36,983 nt of DNA from Ruminococcus sp. (GCF_016287535.1 NZ_JAEFAJ010000033.1:1-36983), one strand, 5' to 3'. Shown: positions 1-7,926, numbered from the stretch's first letter. A program made the numbers and translations. The notes: generated by a model not told the origin, from the letters alone.

Positions 1-8
1 TCATTTTA

Positions 9-125
<117 letters not shown>

Positions 126-132
126 TTGTTAG

Positions 133-163
133 GGCTCCATTAGTATTCTAATGGAGCCTTTTT
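133..163 (+). terminator. Intrinsic terminator of the rRNA operon
   Basis: A perfect 10-bp stem, GGCTCCATTA (133-142) paired with TAATGGAGCC (149-158), has a 6-nt loop and is followed by TTTTT. It lies directly after the 5S gene. Confidence 0.93.
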
Positions 164-189
164 GATTTAAATAAAGAGGTGATATGTCT

Positions 190-1758
190 ATGAAGAAACA
201 TGATCTGCTGCAGAAAAAAGCTCTTATATTTCCGATAATATTCGTGGTTTATATTATCGTTCACTGCTTATGTCTTATTAAAACATCAGACGATCTCATG
301 TGGGATAATATTGATTCCGTATCGCAGATGCTGCTGCATCACAATCCGAATGGAAGATATTTTACGAATATACTGACTTATTTCATATGCAATTCTCCTG
401 TTCTGTGCTTTGTGGTCTATACTTTCTTCATGGGAGCTTTTTTGTTCCTTATCGCCGGTCTTTTTAAGGCTGAACTGAAACATAAATGGGTCGCTTTTTT
501 ATTTGCGGGTTCAGTTTTATTATTTTCACCCAGATATTTTTATGTTCATATATACAACTGGATATCGGGATTTACAAATTATCTTATCTCTTTGGTCTTT
601 TTACTGATATACATAAGATACTGCTTACCGTTGTTTGAAAAAAAGCCTGTGCGTTCAAAGTGGGGCAGCGCGTTGATATTTCTGCTTATCGGCTTTGTCG
701 GAGCATTGTGTATCGAAAACATTACGGTATATAATCTGTTATTCGGTATTTTTATTATTCTGTTCGTCTATTTTACTCAGAAAAAGTTTTATCTCCCGAA
801 TATCGCCTATCTGATCGGTACTATAGCCGGTACGATCGTGATGATGTCCGACAGCAACTACAAGCATATTCTTGAGGAAGGCGATGATATCGCTTTCAGA
901 AGCTTTGAATTATCTCTGTCGGATATCTATATGAATATTTACCGCGACGTTATAGTAAACTTTTCCAGACCATATTTTTTCCTTCATATTATAATAACCT
1001 GCTGTATCGCTTTTATTTTTGCAAAAAAGTATGGAAAAGCTGACAAGCGCCCGAAATATGCTGCAGCTTCATTGTTTATTATGATAATCTACACTGTTTT
1101 TGTCTTTGTTGTAGATAACGGTGAAGATATCGCAGTGCTTTCAAGTGCGTACCGCAGCAGGGCTCTTGAAGCGGCGCTTACGGTTTTGTATATATGCGTT
1201 CTGATATATATGGTATGCAGTTTATTTGAGGGCGGCAAACGTGTAAGGGCGGTTATTTATCTGCTGAGTACGATATTTGTTACTGCTCCATTTCTCGTGG
1301 TTAATGCCATAACAGGCCGCTGCTTTTTTGCTTCGTTTATATTCTGGTGCCTGTTTACCTGTGAGGTATCTGTGCCTGTACTGAACAGTATTAAGGTAAT
1401 GGATACCGGTCTGGTAAAAAAGTGTTCCGCCGTACTGCTCGTTTCGGTTTTGGGAGTGAACCTCTTTGTTGATGTAACCAATAAGGTGGTCGATATCATC
1501 AGGATAAACTATATTCATGAGCAGCTTGCGGATGACAGGAACAGGCAGGTCAAGCTGATATACCTTCCCTATCAGAAGAACTGCTTTGATCCTATAAAGC
1601 TGTTCGAGGAAAATGATCTGTATCTTAACAAGGACGGGAAAAAGTATTCATATACCGAATTGTACTGCATAAATAATGATATCGATCAGAAGATATTCGA
1701 TAAACAGCTCATGTTTATTGAAATGCTGGATTATTCCATATCAAAAGAAGAATTCTGA
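190..1758 (+). CDS. Polytopic membrane protein, possibly DUF6056/glycosyltransferase-like
   Basis: About 522 residues with roughly 11-12 hydrophobic segments and a hydrophilic C-terminal tail of about 90 residues. A soluble stretch with SDDLMWDNID lies after the first membrane segment, and NGRYFTN follows. An acidic loop after TM1 and an NGR motif resemble the DUF6056 family of glucosyltransferase-like or lipid-carrier-dependent membrane proteins, but this is recollection and not a firm assignment. I chose ATG 190 because AGAGGT (175-180) is 9 nt upstream. ATG 184 is in frame but only 3 nt from that site. The gene is visibly richer in A+T than its neighbours and uses many ATA/TTT/TTA codons, which could mean recent acquisition. 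It sits alone between the rRNA terminator and a convergent operon. No promoter is clear, and read-through past the terminator is possible. Confidence 0.72.
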   Translation: MKKHDLLQKKALIFPIIFVVYIIVHCLCLIKTSDDLMWDNIDSVSQMLLHHNPNGRYFTNILTYFICNSPVLCFVVYTFFMGAFLFLIAGLFKAELKHKWVAFLFAGSVLLFSPRYFYVHIYNWISGFTNYLISLVFLLIYIRYCLPLFEKKPVRSKWGSALIFLLIGFVGALCIENITVYNLLFGIFIILFVYFTQKKFYLPNIAYLIGTIAGTIVMMSDSNYKHILEEGDDIAFRSFELSLSDIYMNIYRDVIVNFSRPYFFLHIIITCCIAFIFAKKYGKADKRPKYAAASLFIMIIYTVFVFVVDNGEDIAVLSSAYRSRALEAALTVLYICVLIYMVCSLFEGGKRVRAVIYLLSTIFVTAPFLVVNAITGRCFFASFIFWCLFTCEVSVPVLNSIKVMDTGLVKKCSAVLLVSVLGVNLFVDVTNKVVDIIRINYIHEQLADDRNRQVKLIYLPYQKNCFDPIKLFEENDLYLNKDGKKYSYTELYCINNDIDQKIFDKQLMFIEMLDYSISKEEF

Positions 1759-1780
1759 ATCAGTAAGCCTTCATAATAAG

Positions 1781-1884
1781 TGTGGTACTTATATATGAGC
1801 TTTATATGGAATTATCGGGGGAAACCTTTCTGAAGAAAGGTTATCCTCAATAGCTCATGTAGAGCCTTCTACATAAGTACCACA
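1781..1884. ncRNA. Compact three-way-junction element, RNA or mobile palindrome
   Basis: The 104-nt segment folds into nested, mutually compatible helices. P1 is a perfect 12 bp, TGTGGTACTTAT (1781-1792) with ATAAGTACCACA (1873-1884). P2 is ATGAGCT (1795-1801) with AGCTCAT (1852-1858). P3 lies inside P2: AACCTTTC (1823-1830) with GAAAGGTT (1835-1842), closed by a TGAA tetraloop. P4 is GTAGA (1859-1863) with TCTAC (1868-1872) and loop GCCT. P2, P4 and the 3' strand of P1 abut without a gap. No T-run follows on either strand, so it is not a plain terminator. It lies between convergent genes, so either strand could be the RNA. I do not recognise the family; a miniature inverted-repeat element is the alternative. 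Confidence 0.5.
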
Positions 1885-1904
1885 TTTAGGTTATGCGGGC
1901 TTTT

Positions 1905-2501
1905 TCATGGCTTGGTATGATATATAATCGGACGAAGCTGTATCCCTTTCAGTGCGGCTTCAACAGCGTCGGGGATCAAAGAGAATTCCGCCACAAGGGA
2001 CGCAGGTTTATTGATACAGTCGTCCTGAAGCATAGGAACAAAGTAATAGTTCTTTCTGTTGAAAAGTTCTCCGATATTTTTGGCTGAGCCCAGAAGGGAG
2101 TCGTTTGAGGCAAGGGCAAGTACGACGGGCTTTCCGCGCCTGAGATGGGATTTCACAGCCATAGTGACAGGCGTATCGGTAATGGAGGAAGCAAGCTTTG
2201 CAGCGGTATTTGAAGTACACGGGGCAACTACCATTATATCCGTAAGCTCTTTGGGGCCTATGGTCTCGGCTTCGGTTATGGAAGTGATCACATTTTTACC
2301 TGTTATGCTTTCGAGCTTGCTGATATTATCCTCAGCTGTGCCAAAGCGGGTATCGGTACCGGAAGCGTTTCCTGACATTATCGGCAGCAGCTCCGCTCCA
2401 TTCTGTATAAGCAGCTCCGCCTGCTCAAAGCACTGACTGAAGGTGCAGAATGAGCCTGTCATGGCAAAGCCTATCCTGAGTCCTTTCAGTATCTCACTCA
2501 A
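1905..2501 (-). CDS. dpaB: Dipicolinate synthase subunit B
   Basis: Flavoprotein-like subunit of dipicolinate synthase (SpoVFB/DpaB), which makes spore dipicolinic acid from the lysine-pathway intermediate in the mother cell. The N-terminus LKGLRIGFAMTGSFCTF and the motifs VVAPCTSNTAAKLA and LALASNDSL match the Bacillus subtilis SpoVFB pattern, and the length of about 198 residues is normal. I place the start at TTG 2501: AGAGG lies 8 nt upstream and the product MSEILKGLRIGF aligns with the start of SpoVFB. Longer starts at TTG 2522 or GTG 2510 would put the ribosome site inside the coding region. The start overlaps the dpaA stop by 8 nt, which implies translational coupling. The role is established for the family; activity here is inferred. 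Confidence 0.92.
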   Translation of the reverse strand: MSEILKGLRIGFAMTGSFCTFSQCFEQAELLIQNGAELLPIMSGNASGTDTRFGTAEDNISKLESITGKNVITSITEAETIGPKELTDIMVVAPCTSNTAAKLASSITDTPVTMAVKSHLRRGKPVVLALASNDSLLGSAKNIGELFNRKNYYFVPMLQDDCINKPASLVAEFSLIPDAVEAALKGIQLRPIIYHTKP

Positions 2502-3357
2502 TGGCTTCACCTCTTTCTTCAAGCTTTGAAATCACAGTTTCCGCTATTATCTCTCCTGCTGTGACCGGAGCGGTCTTGCCGGGGAGTCCCAGTGCCCATA
2601 TCACTTTCAGACCAAGGCTGAGTGCGGCTTCAAAGTCTATACCACCGGGTTTGGAGGCAAGGTCGATGAAAAGTGTATTATTTGAAAATTCAGCCAGTTT
2701 ATCGTGGTCCAGAACGAGCTGGGGAACGGTATTGAATACAAGTCCGTAGTCACCGCCGAGGCGCTTTGTGGGAACAGCCTTTATACCGTGCAGTTTTGCT
2801 TTTGCTGCTCCGCGGCTGTTATGGACTGCGCCGGTGATATCCGCGCCGAAGCCCTGAAGTATCCTTACAATAGCTGTACCTATCCTGCCCATGCCGACTA
2901 TAAGGACTTTCAGTCCGTTCAGTGTGACGGGAAGTTCTTCGAGCGCAAGCTGTACAGCTCCCTCTGCCGTAGGAACGGCGTTTTTAATATTCAGTTCTTC
3001 ACTGAGCATATAGTCATATATCTCAAAGCCCTGAAAGGCTTCTTTAAGCTCTGCATTCACTTTTCCGGCGAAGACCGTACTGTTATCGGCAATCAGAGAG
3101 CTCACGAGCTCCGCCGTCAGTTTTTCACTGCTGCACGGAGTATAGATATTTCCGTCGTCGCTGAACGGCAGTACCGGCAGCAGGGCGCAGTCATAGTATT
3201 TATGTGCGCTGATATCGGCTGCGGCAAGTCCGGTATGGTCTGCGAGGTTTTCGCTGTCAAAGCCTAAAAGCCCTATCTCAAAATCGCGGGACAGCCTTTC
3301 TGCGCAGTATAACTGCCGCATATCGCCGCCTGCGATAAGTATCCTGTGTTTATCCAT
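2494..3357 (-). CDS. dpaA: Dipicolinate synthase subunit A
   Basis: NAD(P)-binding catalytic subunit of dipicolinate synthase (SpoVFA/DpaA), 287 residues, close to the ~297 of B. subtilis. It opens with a beta-strand and ILIAGGDMRQ, the family's N-terminal signature. The Rossmann loop VGMGRIGTAIV lies near residues 153-163. NTVPQLVL and LIDLASKPGG follow, as in SpoVFA. Together with dpaB it oxidises the dihydrodipicolinate-pathway product to dipicolinate during spore cortex formation. A GGACAGGAG ribosome site lies upstream of ATG 3357. The pair implies that this lineage has, or had, heat-resistant endospores. No lysine-pathway or other spore gene is adjacent. Confidence 0.94.
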   Translation of the reverse strand: MDKHRILIAGGDMRQLYCAERLSRDFEIGLLGFDSENLADHTGLAAADISAHKYYDCALLPVLPFSDDGNIYTPCSSEKLTAELVSSLIADNSTVFAGKVNAELKEAFQGFEIYDYMLSEELNIKNAVPTAEGAVQLALEELPVTLNGLKVLIVGMGRIGTAIVRILQGFGADITGAVHNSRGAAKAKLHGIKAVPTKRLGGDYGLVFNTVPQLVLDHDKLAEFSNNTLFIDLASKPGGIDFEAALSLGLKVIWALGLPGKTAPVTAGEIIAETVISKLEERGEAIE

Positions 3358-3410
3358 GTTGTACTCCTGTCCGCCTTTTACGGCATAGAATGATTATCTC
3401 TAATCACATT

Positions 3411-3440
3411 ATTATATGAAAAGGCAGGAAGAAATGACAA
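3411..3440 (-). promoter_or_regulatory. Candidate dpaAB promoter
   Basis: Reading the minus strand, TTGTCA (3440-3435) is followed after 18 bp by TATAAT (3416-3411), about 54 nt before the dpaA start. The same bases read CATATAATA, which resembles the CATA-type -10 of the mother-cell sigma factors E and K, but no matching -35 is clear. I cannot decide which polymerase uses it. Confidence 0.45.
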
Positions 3441-3468
3441 TACAGCCGTCAGCCTGCAGGGGTATTAT

Positions 3469-3598
3469 GATTTAGTTTAGAGTTGAGAATTGAGAGTTGA
3501 CAGTTGTGGTGTATCGCCTGCGGCGATATAATTTAAATAATATGAGCGCAGCGAACTCATTAACTCTTAACTCTCCACTCTCAATTCTCCACTAAATC
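3469..3598. repeat. Heptad-armed palindrome, family 1 (copy 1)
   Basis: The ends GATTTAG (3469-3475) and CTAAATC (3592-3598) are inverted. Inside are heptad-like words of the type GAGTTGA/GAATTGA on the left and their complements (AACTCTC, AATTCTC) on the right. The core has the hairpin TATCGCC-TGC-GGCGATA (3512-3528), the spacer TAATTTAAATAATA and a second weak hairpin in TGAGCGCAGCGAACTCA. It fills most of the 377-bp gap between dpaA and ilvE, together with the AT hairpin and the ilvE terminator. Nearly identical copies lie at 5758 and, inverted, at 13768 and 29751. Confidence 0.85.
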
Positions 3599-3626
3599 AA
3601 AATTTAGCAAAGCTAAATTTTGATTT
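3594..3626. repeat. 15-bp AT-rich hairpin attached to the repeat
   Basis: AAATCAAAATTTAGC (3594-3608) pairs perfectly with GCTAAATTTTGATTT (3612-3626) around loop AAA. Similar hairpins with a GC pair next to the loop sit beside other copies at 5730, 13900, 16265 and 16427. Confidence 0.8.
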
Positions 3627-3650
3627 ATATTAGCTGTACTGTCAATAGAA

Positions 3651-3693
3651 AAGCCATAGTACCTCTGACTTCAGATCAGAAATACTATGGCTT
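3651..3693 (-). terminator. Intrinsic terminator downstream of ilvE
   Basis: The perfect 11-bp stem AAGCCATAGTA (3651-3661) / TACTATGGCTT (3683-3693) has an inner extension. On the minus strand it is followed by TTCT. It lies about 40 nt past the ilvE stop codon. Confidence 0.75.
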
Positions 3694-3734
3694 AAAATTT
3701 CTATATCTGCTCCGCACTTACGGAAGCGCCTTTA

Positions 3735-4802
3735 TTATTCAACGGGAACGATCCAGTTGAATGTATCCTCGATCTTGCCCCACTGGATACCTGTCATTGT
3801 ATCATAGAGCATCTGTGAGATCTTGCCGATCTTGTTGCCGTTGATCTCCATAACCTTGTCGTTCCACTTGAGGTGACCGACAGGTGAGATAACAGCAGCA
3901 GTACCTGTACCGAATACCTCGTCAAGCTTGCCAGCGTCGTAAGCGTCAGCGATCTCCTGTATATCTATACGTCTTTCCTCAACTGTGAGGCCCTTGCTCT
4001 TGCATACCTCAATAGCGGACTTTCTTGTGATACCGGGGAGGATAGAGCCCTGAAGCATAGGAGTTACAACCTTGCCATCAATAACGAAGAAGATGTTCAT
4101 AGCGCCTACTTCCTCTATGTACTTCTGCTCAACACCGTCGAGCCAGAGAACCTGTGAGTAGTTCTGCTTGTGAGCCTCGTCCTGTCCGATAAGAGAAGCA
4201 GCGTAGTTGCCGCCTGTCTTTGCGAAGCCCATACCGCCTCTTACAGCGCGGACATACTTGCTCTCAACGTAGATGTTTACAGGGTTGAGACCGCTCTCGT
4301 AGTAAGCGCCAGAGGGTGAGAGAATGATTATGAAGAGGTACTGAGCGCCGGGCTTAACGCCGAGGAATGGATCAACAGCGATAATGAACGGACGGATATA
4401 GAGTGACTCGCCTTCCTTTGAAGGAACCCAGTCCTTTTCGATCTTGAGGAGTTCAAGGAGACACTTCATTGCGAGATCTTCGGGAAGCTCCGGGATAACG
4501 AGTCTTTCGTTTGACTTGTTGAGTCTCTTGAAGTTTTCCTGAGGACGGAAGAGCTGTACCTTGCCGTCAGCAGTTCTGTAAGCCTTTAAGCCCTCGAATA
4601 CTTCCTGACCGTAGTGGAGACACATAGCTGCAGGAGAGAGCTCGATAGGAGCGTAGGGCTTGATCTCAGGATCATGCCAGCCCTGTCCCTCATCGTAGGG
4701 CATAACGAGCATATAGTCTGTAAAGATGTGACCGAAACCGAGCTTGTCGCCGGGCTGTGGCTTAGCTTTAAGGCTTGCTGCCTTTGTGAATTTGATTTCC
4801 AT
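3735..4802 (-). CDS. ilvE: Branched-chain amino acid aminotransferase
   Basis: PLP-dependent fold-type IV aminotransferase that transfers amino groups between glutamate and the 2-oxo acids of valine, leucine and isoleucine. It has 355 residues. The PLP lysine is expected at about K195 in [27 protein letters not shown] (about 63-77) and the C-terminal [12 protein letters not shown] are family signatures of the longer, BCAT1-like subgroup. I chose ATG 4802 because the upstream extension to 4886 is unlike the family and AAGG lies 9 nt before this ATG. A small membrane-protein ORF ends 34 nt upstream and probably shares its promoter. A strong terminator follows the gene. The assignment is firm. 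Confidence 0.95.
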   Translation of the reverse strand: MEIKFTKAASLKAKPQPGDKLGFGHIFTDYMLVMPYDEGQGWHDPEIKPYAPIELSPAAMCLHYGQEVFEGLKAYRTADGKVQLFRPQENFKRLNKSNERLVIPELPEDLAMKCLLELLKIEKDWVPSKEGESLYIRPFIIAVDPFLGVKPGAQYLFIIILSPSGAYYESGLNPVNIYVESKYVRAVRGGMGFAKTGGNYAASLIGQDEAHKQNYSQVLWLDGVEQKYIEEVGAMNIFFVIDGKVVTPMLQGSILPGITRKSAIEVCKSKGLTVEERRIDIQEIADAYDAGKLDEVFGTGTAAVISPVGHLKWNDKVMEINGNKIGKISQMLYDTMTGIQWGKIEDTFNWIVPVE

Positions 4803-4836
4803 ATTATTCAACCTTCTTTTTAATATTATTGACCTG

Positions 4837-4968
4837 TTAATCCGTGACCGAGAAATAATTCTTCTCGTAAATTCGCTTGCAGACAAAAACAGTCACCGCA
4901 GCCGCTGTAAGAGCAAGAACTGAAGTGGATATAGAAGCTGCAAGGATTATCTTACCTTTTTTACTCAT
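4837..4968 (-). CDS. 43-residue single-pass membrane microprotein
   Basis: A short ORF begins [12 protein letters not shown], continues with a hydrophobic stretch of about 22 residues ending near VFVCK, and closes with a charged tail [13 protein letters not shown]. It has the best ribosome site in the neighbourhood: AAGGAG, 8 nt before ATG 4968. A promoter lies about 40 nt further upstream. The layout (Lys-rich N-terminus, one helix, cytosolic or outside tail) fits a small inner-membrane protein. It precedes ilvE by 34 nt and is probably co-transcribed. The peptide is not rich in Leu, Ile or Val codons in tandem and no attenuator is visible, so a leader-peptide role in ilvE control is not supported. 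I do not recognise a family. Confidence 0.65.
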   Translation of the reverse strand: MSKKGKIILAASISTSVLALTAAAVTVFVCKRIYEKNYFSVTD

Positions 4969-5013
4969 AGAAATTACTCCTTATCTCAGATTAGAGAAAT
5001 CCTTCAATAAATA

Positions 5014-5042
5014 ATTATATCATATTTAAGTATGTTTTTCCA
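5014..5042 (-). promoter_or_regulatory. Promoter for the microprotein-ilvE unit
   Basis: On the minus strand TGGAAA (5042-5037) and TATAAT (5019-5014) are separated by 17 bp, about 45 nt before the microprotein start. The -10 is perfect and the -35 matches 4 of 6 positions. Confidence 0.6.
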
Positions 5043-5097
5043 TAGTATAACTGCATAAATACTGCACAAAATGGAATGTTGAAATATATGCAGTTTA

Positions 5098-5712
5098 TCA
5101 GTCGTCAAAGGTCCTGACGCGGAGGTGAGCGCCCAGCTTTTCAGCGAGCTGACGTGAAGCTTCTATCTGTTCCTGCGGGATAACGTCAACGACTGACATT
5201 ATAACCTCGGCTTTGCCAGCCTTTACGCAGTCCTTTGTGAACTTTTGCAGAGCCTCGAAAGCGTTATCGAAACGCGGACGGGTTACAGCGTTATAGTCCT
5301 CTTCTGTTGGGGCGTTGAGGCTTATAGAGACTGTATCCAGTTCATAGCAGAGCTCCTTTGCTATGCTTCTGCCGTGGATAAGATCTCCGAGACCGTTTGT
5401 ATTGATACGGAGCCTTGGGCAGTTCTCCCTGCTGCGGAGATAGGCGGCGGTTTCGAGAACGGCGTCAAGGCGCTCTGTGGGCTCGCCGTAGCCGCAGAAA
5501 ACTATCTCGCGGTACTTTTTGAGATTACGTTTGCGCAGGTCTGCGATTATTTCCTCCATTGAGGGCTCATGCTCCAGCCACAGGGGGTCGGAGCCGTAAG
5601 CGCCGTCGGCGTGGTTGCGTATGCAGAAGGTGCAGGCGCAGGGACATTTATTTGTCAGGTTGAGGTAGAGGTTATCGCCCACCTCATACGAAATAGTCAT
5701 TGCTTTTGTCAT
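5098..5712 (-). CDS. TatD family-associated radical SAM protein
   Basis: Small radical SAM enzyme of 204 residues. The iron-sulfur motif CPCACTFC (CX3CX2C) lies at about residues 22-29 in the context NLTNKC, and the SAM-binding strands include IVFCGYGEPTER and RINTNGL. This matches the TatD-linked radical SAM family, which in many Firmicutes is next to or fused to a TatD hydrolase. The reaction is unknown. I chose ATG 5712 because AAGGAGG lies 6 nt upstream and MTKAMTISYEVGDNLYLN fits the family start. The tatD gene of this window lies 3.8 kb away on the other strand. A family-1 repeat with an AT hairpin separates this gene from the upstream alr. Confidence 0.88.
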   Translation of the reverse strand: MTKAMTISYEVGDNLYLNLTNKCPCACTFCIRNHADGAYGSDPLWLEHEPSMEEIIADLRKRNLKKYREIVFCGYGEPTERLDAVLETAAYLRSRENCPRLRINTNGLGDLIHGRSIAKELCYELDTVSISLNAPTEEDYNAVTRPRFDNAFEALQKFTKDCVKAGKAEVIMSVVDVIPQEQIEASRQLAEKLGAHLRVRTFDD

Positions 5713-5729
5713 ATTTATCCTCCTTCGGT

Positions 5730-5762
5730 AAATCATATTTTTGCGGAGCAAAAATATGATTT
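5730..5762. repeat. 15-bp AT-rich hairpin
   Basis: AAATCATATTTTTGC (5730-5744) pairs with GCAAAAATATGATTT (5748-5762) around GGA. It lies 18 bp upstream of the radical SAM start and overlaps the end of the family-1 repeat. Confidence 0.8.
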
Positions 5763-5887
5763 AGTTTAGAGTTGAGAATTTAGAGTTGACAGTTGTGGTG
5801 TATCGCCTGCGGCGATATAATTTAAATAATATGAGCGCAGCGAACTCATTAACTCTTAACTCTCCACTCTCAATTCTCAACTCAATC
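5758..5887. repeat. Heptad-armed palindrome, family 1 (copy 2)
   Basis: Almost identical to the copy at 3469: GATTTAG end, GAGTTGA/GAGTTGAC words, hairpin TATCGCC-TGC-GGCGATA (5801-5817), TAATTTAAATAATA spacer, then complementary words to 5887. The alr stop codon (5882-5884) lies inside its right arm. Confidence 0.88.
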
Positions 5888-7018
5888 AATATAGATACGG
5901 GGTACGCGCTTGGAGATACCGCATACCACCTCGTAGCCGATAGTACCGTATACCTGTGCGAGATCGTCGGCGGTGATACGGTCGTTTCCGTCTGTGCCGA
6001 TAAGTATTACTATATCTCCCGATTTAGCTTCGGGAACATGGGATACATCTATCATGAGCTGATCCATGCAGACCCTGCCCACTATCTTGCACCTCTTGCC
6101 GCGGACGAGTATCTCACCCTTTGAACTGAGCAGACGTGAATATCCGTCAGCATATCCTATAGTTACTGTAGCGATACGCATTTCGCGGTCAGCTACAAAA
6201 GTTCTTCCGTAACTTATGCAGTCCCCCGGCTTGACGGTCTTTACATGGGATATAACGGCTTTAAGCTCCATAAGAGGTTCGAGCTCCGCAGGTATATCAA
6301 GACTTACATCGGGGTGCAGACCATAGAGTATTATGCCGGCTCTTGAAAGAGTGCTTCTCGGACTGTTCCTGTAGCATGTAGCGGCACTGTTCATGAAGTG
6401 CAGATGTTTCAGCTTTATGCCTCTGCTAACAAGCACATCGTAAGTGTCTGTTATGAACTTTTCCTGCCTGTCGGTATATTCTATATTGTCGGGAGAGTCG
6501 CTGTCCGCAACGGCAAAATGTGTATAAATGCCCTCAACGGAGAGCTTTTCTATCTTCATCATAGACTCGATCTCATCGGCGCACTCTTCGGGAGTATCAT
6601 GCTTGAGACCTATCCTGCCCATACCTGTGTCTATTTTTATATGACAGCGGATGGGCTCGGCACTGTTCTTTACGAGCTCAAGCGCATACTCTGTGGAAAC
6701 TACGCCCTGTATGATATTGTACATGGCTATCTCATGGGCGTATTCCGGAGGAGTATAACCGAGAATGAGTATTTCGGATCCGGGCGCGAATTTCCTTACG
6801 GCAATGGCTTCGTCAAGATTTGATACCGCGAAATACTTTATCCCGCACTGCTCGGCGAGACAGCGGACGATGTGCTCGTCGCCGTGGCCGTAAGCGTCAG
6901 CCTTTACCACAGCCATTATTTCGGTTCCCGGAGAGTTTAGCCCCCTTATGACCTCAACATTTTTTCTTAGCTTAGGGAGCGAGACCTCAGCCCATGCTCG
7001 TTTCAGATACGGCTTCAT
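5882..7018 (-). CDS. alr: Alanine racemase
   Basis: PLP enzyme converting L- to D-alanine for peptidoglycan. It has 378 residues. The PLP lysine is K39 in VVKADAYGHG and the second catalytic base is Y270 in CISYGRTF. Further signatures are MGRIGL, SRAGIILYG and RVCMDQLMIDV. I chose ATG 7018, which gives the family start MKPYLKRAWAEV and has AGGAAGG 8 nt upstream; ATG 7048 would add ten untypical residues. The last codon and the TGA stop fall within the arm of a family-1 repeat, so the element abuts or was inserted at the very 3' end of the gene. The gene is divergent from the SLOG protein at 7147. Confidence 0.96.
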   Translation of the reverse strand: MKPYLKRAWAEVSLPKLRKNVEVIRGLNSPGTEIMAVVKADAYGHGDEHIVRCLAEQCGIKYFAVSNLDEAIAVRKFAPGSEILILGYTPPEYAHEIAMYNIIQGVVSTEYALELVKNSAEPIRCHIKIDTGMGRIGLKHDTPEECADEIESMMKIEKLSVEGIYTHFAVADSDSPDNIEYTDRQEKFITDTYDVLVSRGIKLKHLHFMNSAATCYRNSPRSTLSRAGIILYGLHPDVSLDIPAELEPLMELKAVISHVKTVKPGDCISYGRTFVADREMRIATVTIGYADGYSRLLSSKGEILVRGKRCKIVGRVCMDQLMIDVSHVPEAKSGDIVILIGTDGNDRITADDLAQVYGTIGYEVVCGISKRVPRIYID

Positions 7019-7080
7019 TCCGTTATCCTTCCTTTCTGTTATATGCAAAATTAAAATTTAATTACAAGTCCAAAAACGTC

Positions 7081-7109
7081 TTGAAATAAAATATGATGTA
7101 TGTTATAAT
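7081..7109 (+). promoter_or_regulatory. Sigma-A promoter of the SLOG gene
   Basis: TTGAAA (7081-7086), 17-bp spacer, TATAAT (7104-7109). This places transcription start near 7116 and so argues against in-frame ATGs at 7093, 7096 and 7114 as translation starts. Confidence 0.8.
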
Positions 7110-7146
7110 TTTAATGTATGATATTTTCGGGGAAGCGAGGTGTACT

Positions 7147-7842
7147 ATGCTTTTCTCACTTGATTCGGGCGTTCCTGTACTTCCGGCAGACGATGCGGAG
7201 ATAGACTCCGCCGGCACGGTATGCTTTACCGGACATCGTGAAAACAGCGTCATACCGTACAGGAAAGATCCGATTTACCGCAATATCACTCTGCGCACCG
7301 TTCAGCTCATGCTGTTCAGGTACATAGACATGGCTGTTGAGAGCGGCTACAGAAGCTTTATCAGCGGACTTGCCGTCGGCACCGATCTCTGGGCGGCGAA
7401 GTATGTCCTTGCGAAAAAGATTTCTGACAGCAGCATACGCCTTATAGGCGTTATGCCTTTCCTGCGCCATGCAGAGCGCTTTACATCCCAGTACAAGGAT
7501 ATCCTTGCAGATGTGGAACGCGGTGCTGACCTGCTTCTTGCGACCAATACCGATCCGCAAGCTGTGTACGGAAAGAGCGGCGAAAACGCTTCACCGGAGC
7601 TTTACAAGGTACGCAACTATTTCATGGCGGATCATGCGTCAGCGGTCATCTCATACTTTAATGAAGGCTCGTTCAAATCAGGAACATATCAGACGCTGAA
7701 CTATGCAGTCCGCAAGGGACTGAAGATACGCCGTTTCGGTCTTGAAGACGTGTATGCGCTCATTGACGAATGCGGACCTGATATAGAGATCATACGCCGC
7801 AAGCTGGTATTTATGGACAACGTCTTTGAAGAGCCTTATTAA
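7147..7842 (+). CDS. SLOG-family protein (DUF1273/YpsA-like)
   Basis: Protein of 231 residues with the SLOG/TIGR00725-like nucleotide-binding pattern: TVCFTGHREN near residues 19-28, SGLAVGTDLWAA, a central VMPFLRHAERF, and GTYQTLNYAVRKGLKI towards the end. The SLOG superfamily binds nucleotides or nucleotide-derived ligands; YpsA of B. subtilis influences cell division, but the molecular role is unknown. I chose ATG 7147 because GAGG lies 6-7 nt upstream and the promoter lies at 7081-7109. The gene is monocistronic or followed by the ORF at 7927 after 84 bp. Confidence 0.82.
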   Translation: MLFSLDSGVPVLPADDAEIDSAGTVCFTGHRENSVIPYRKDPIYRNITLRTVQLMLFRYIDMAVESGYRSFISGLAVGTDLWAAKYVLAKKISDSSIRLIGVMPFLRHAERFTSQYKDILADVERGADLLLATNTDPQAVYGKSGENASPELYKVRNYFMADHASAVISYFNEGSFKSGTYQTLNYAVRKGLKIRRFGLEDVYALIDECGPDIEIIRRKLVFMDNVFEEPY

Positions 7843-7926
7843 TTATAGCACACTCTTTTATATAAATCAACAATCGGATAAGCATATCTGAATTAAAAAT
7901 TTTTGAAGCGTAAAGGCAGTGAGGCT

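Noticed and set aside
1781..1884. Bidirectional terminator
   Set aside because: No T-run follows the closing stem on either strand; the branched fold is more complex than needed.
2704..3267. Plus-strand frame of 187 codons opposite dpaA
   Set aside because: dpaA has complete family motifs on the minus strand and the plus frame has no ribosome site or recognisable domain.
4837..4968. Attenuator peptide for ilvE
   Set aside because: The peptide has scattered Ile/Leu/Val codons but no run of them, and no alternative terminator hairpin is visible before ilvE.
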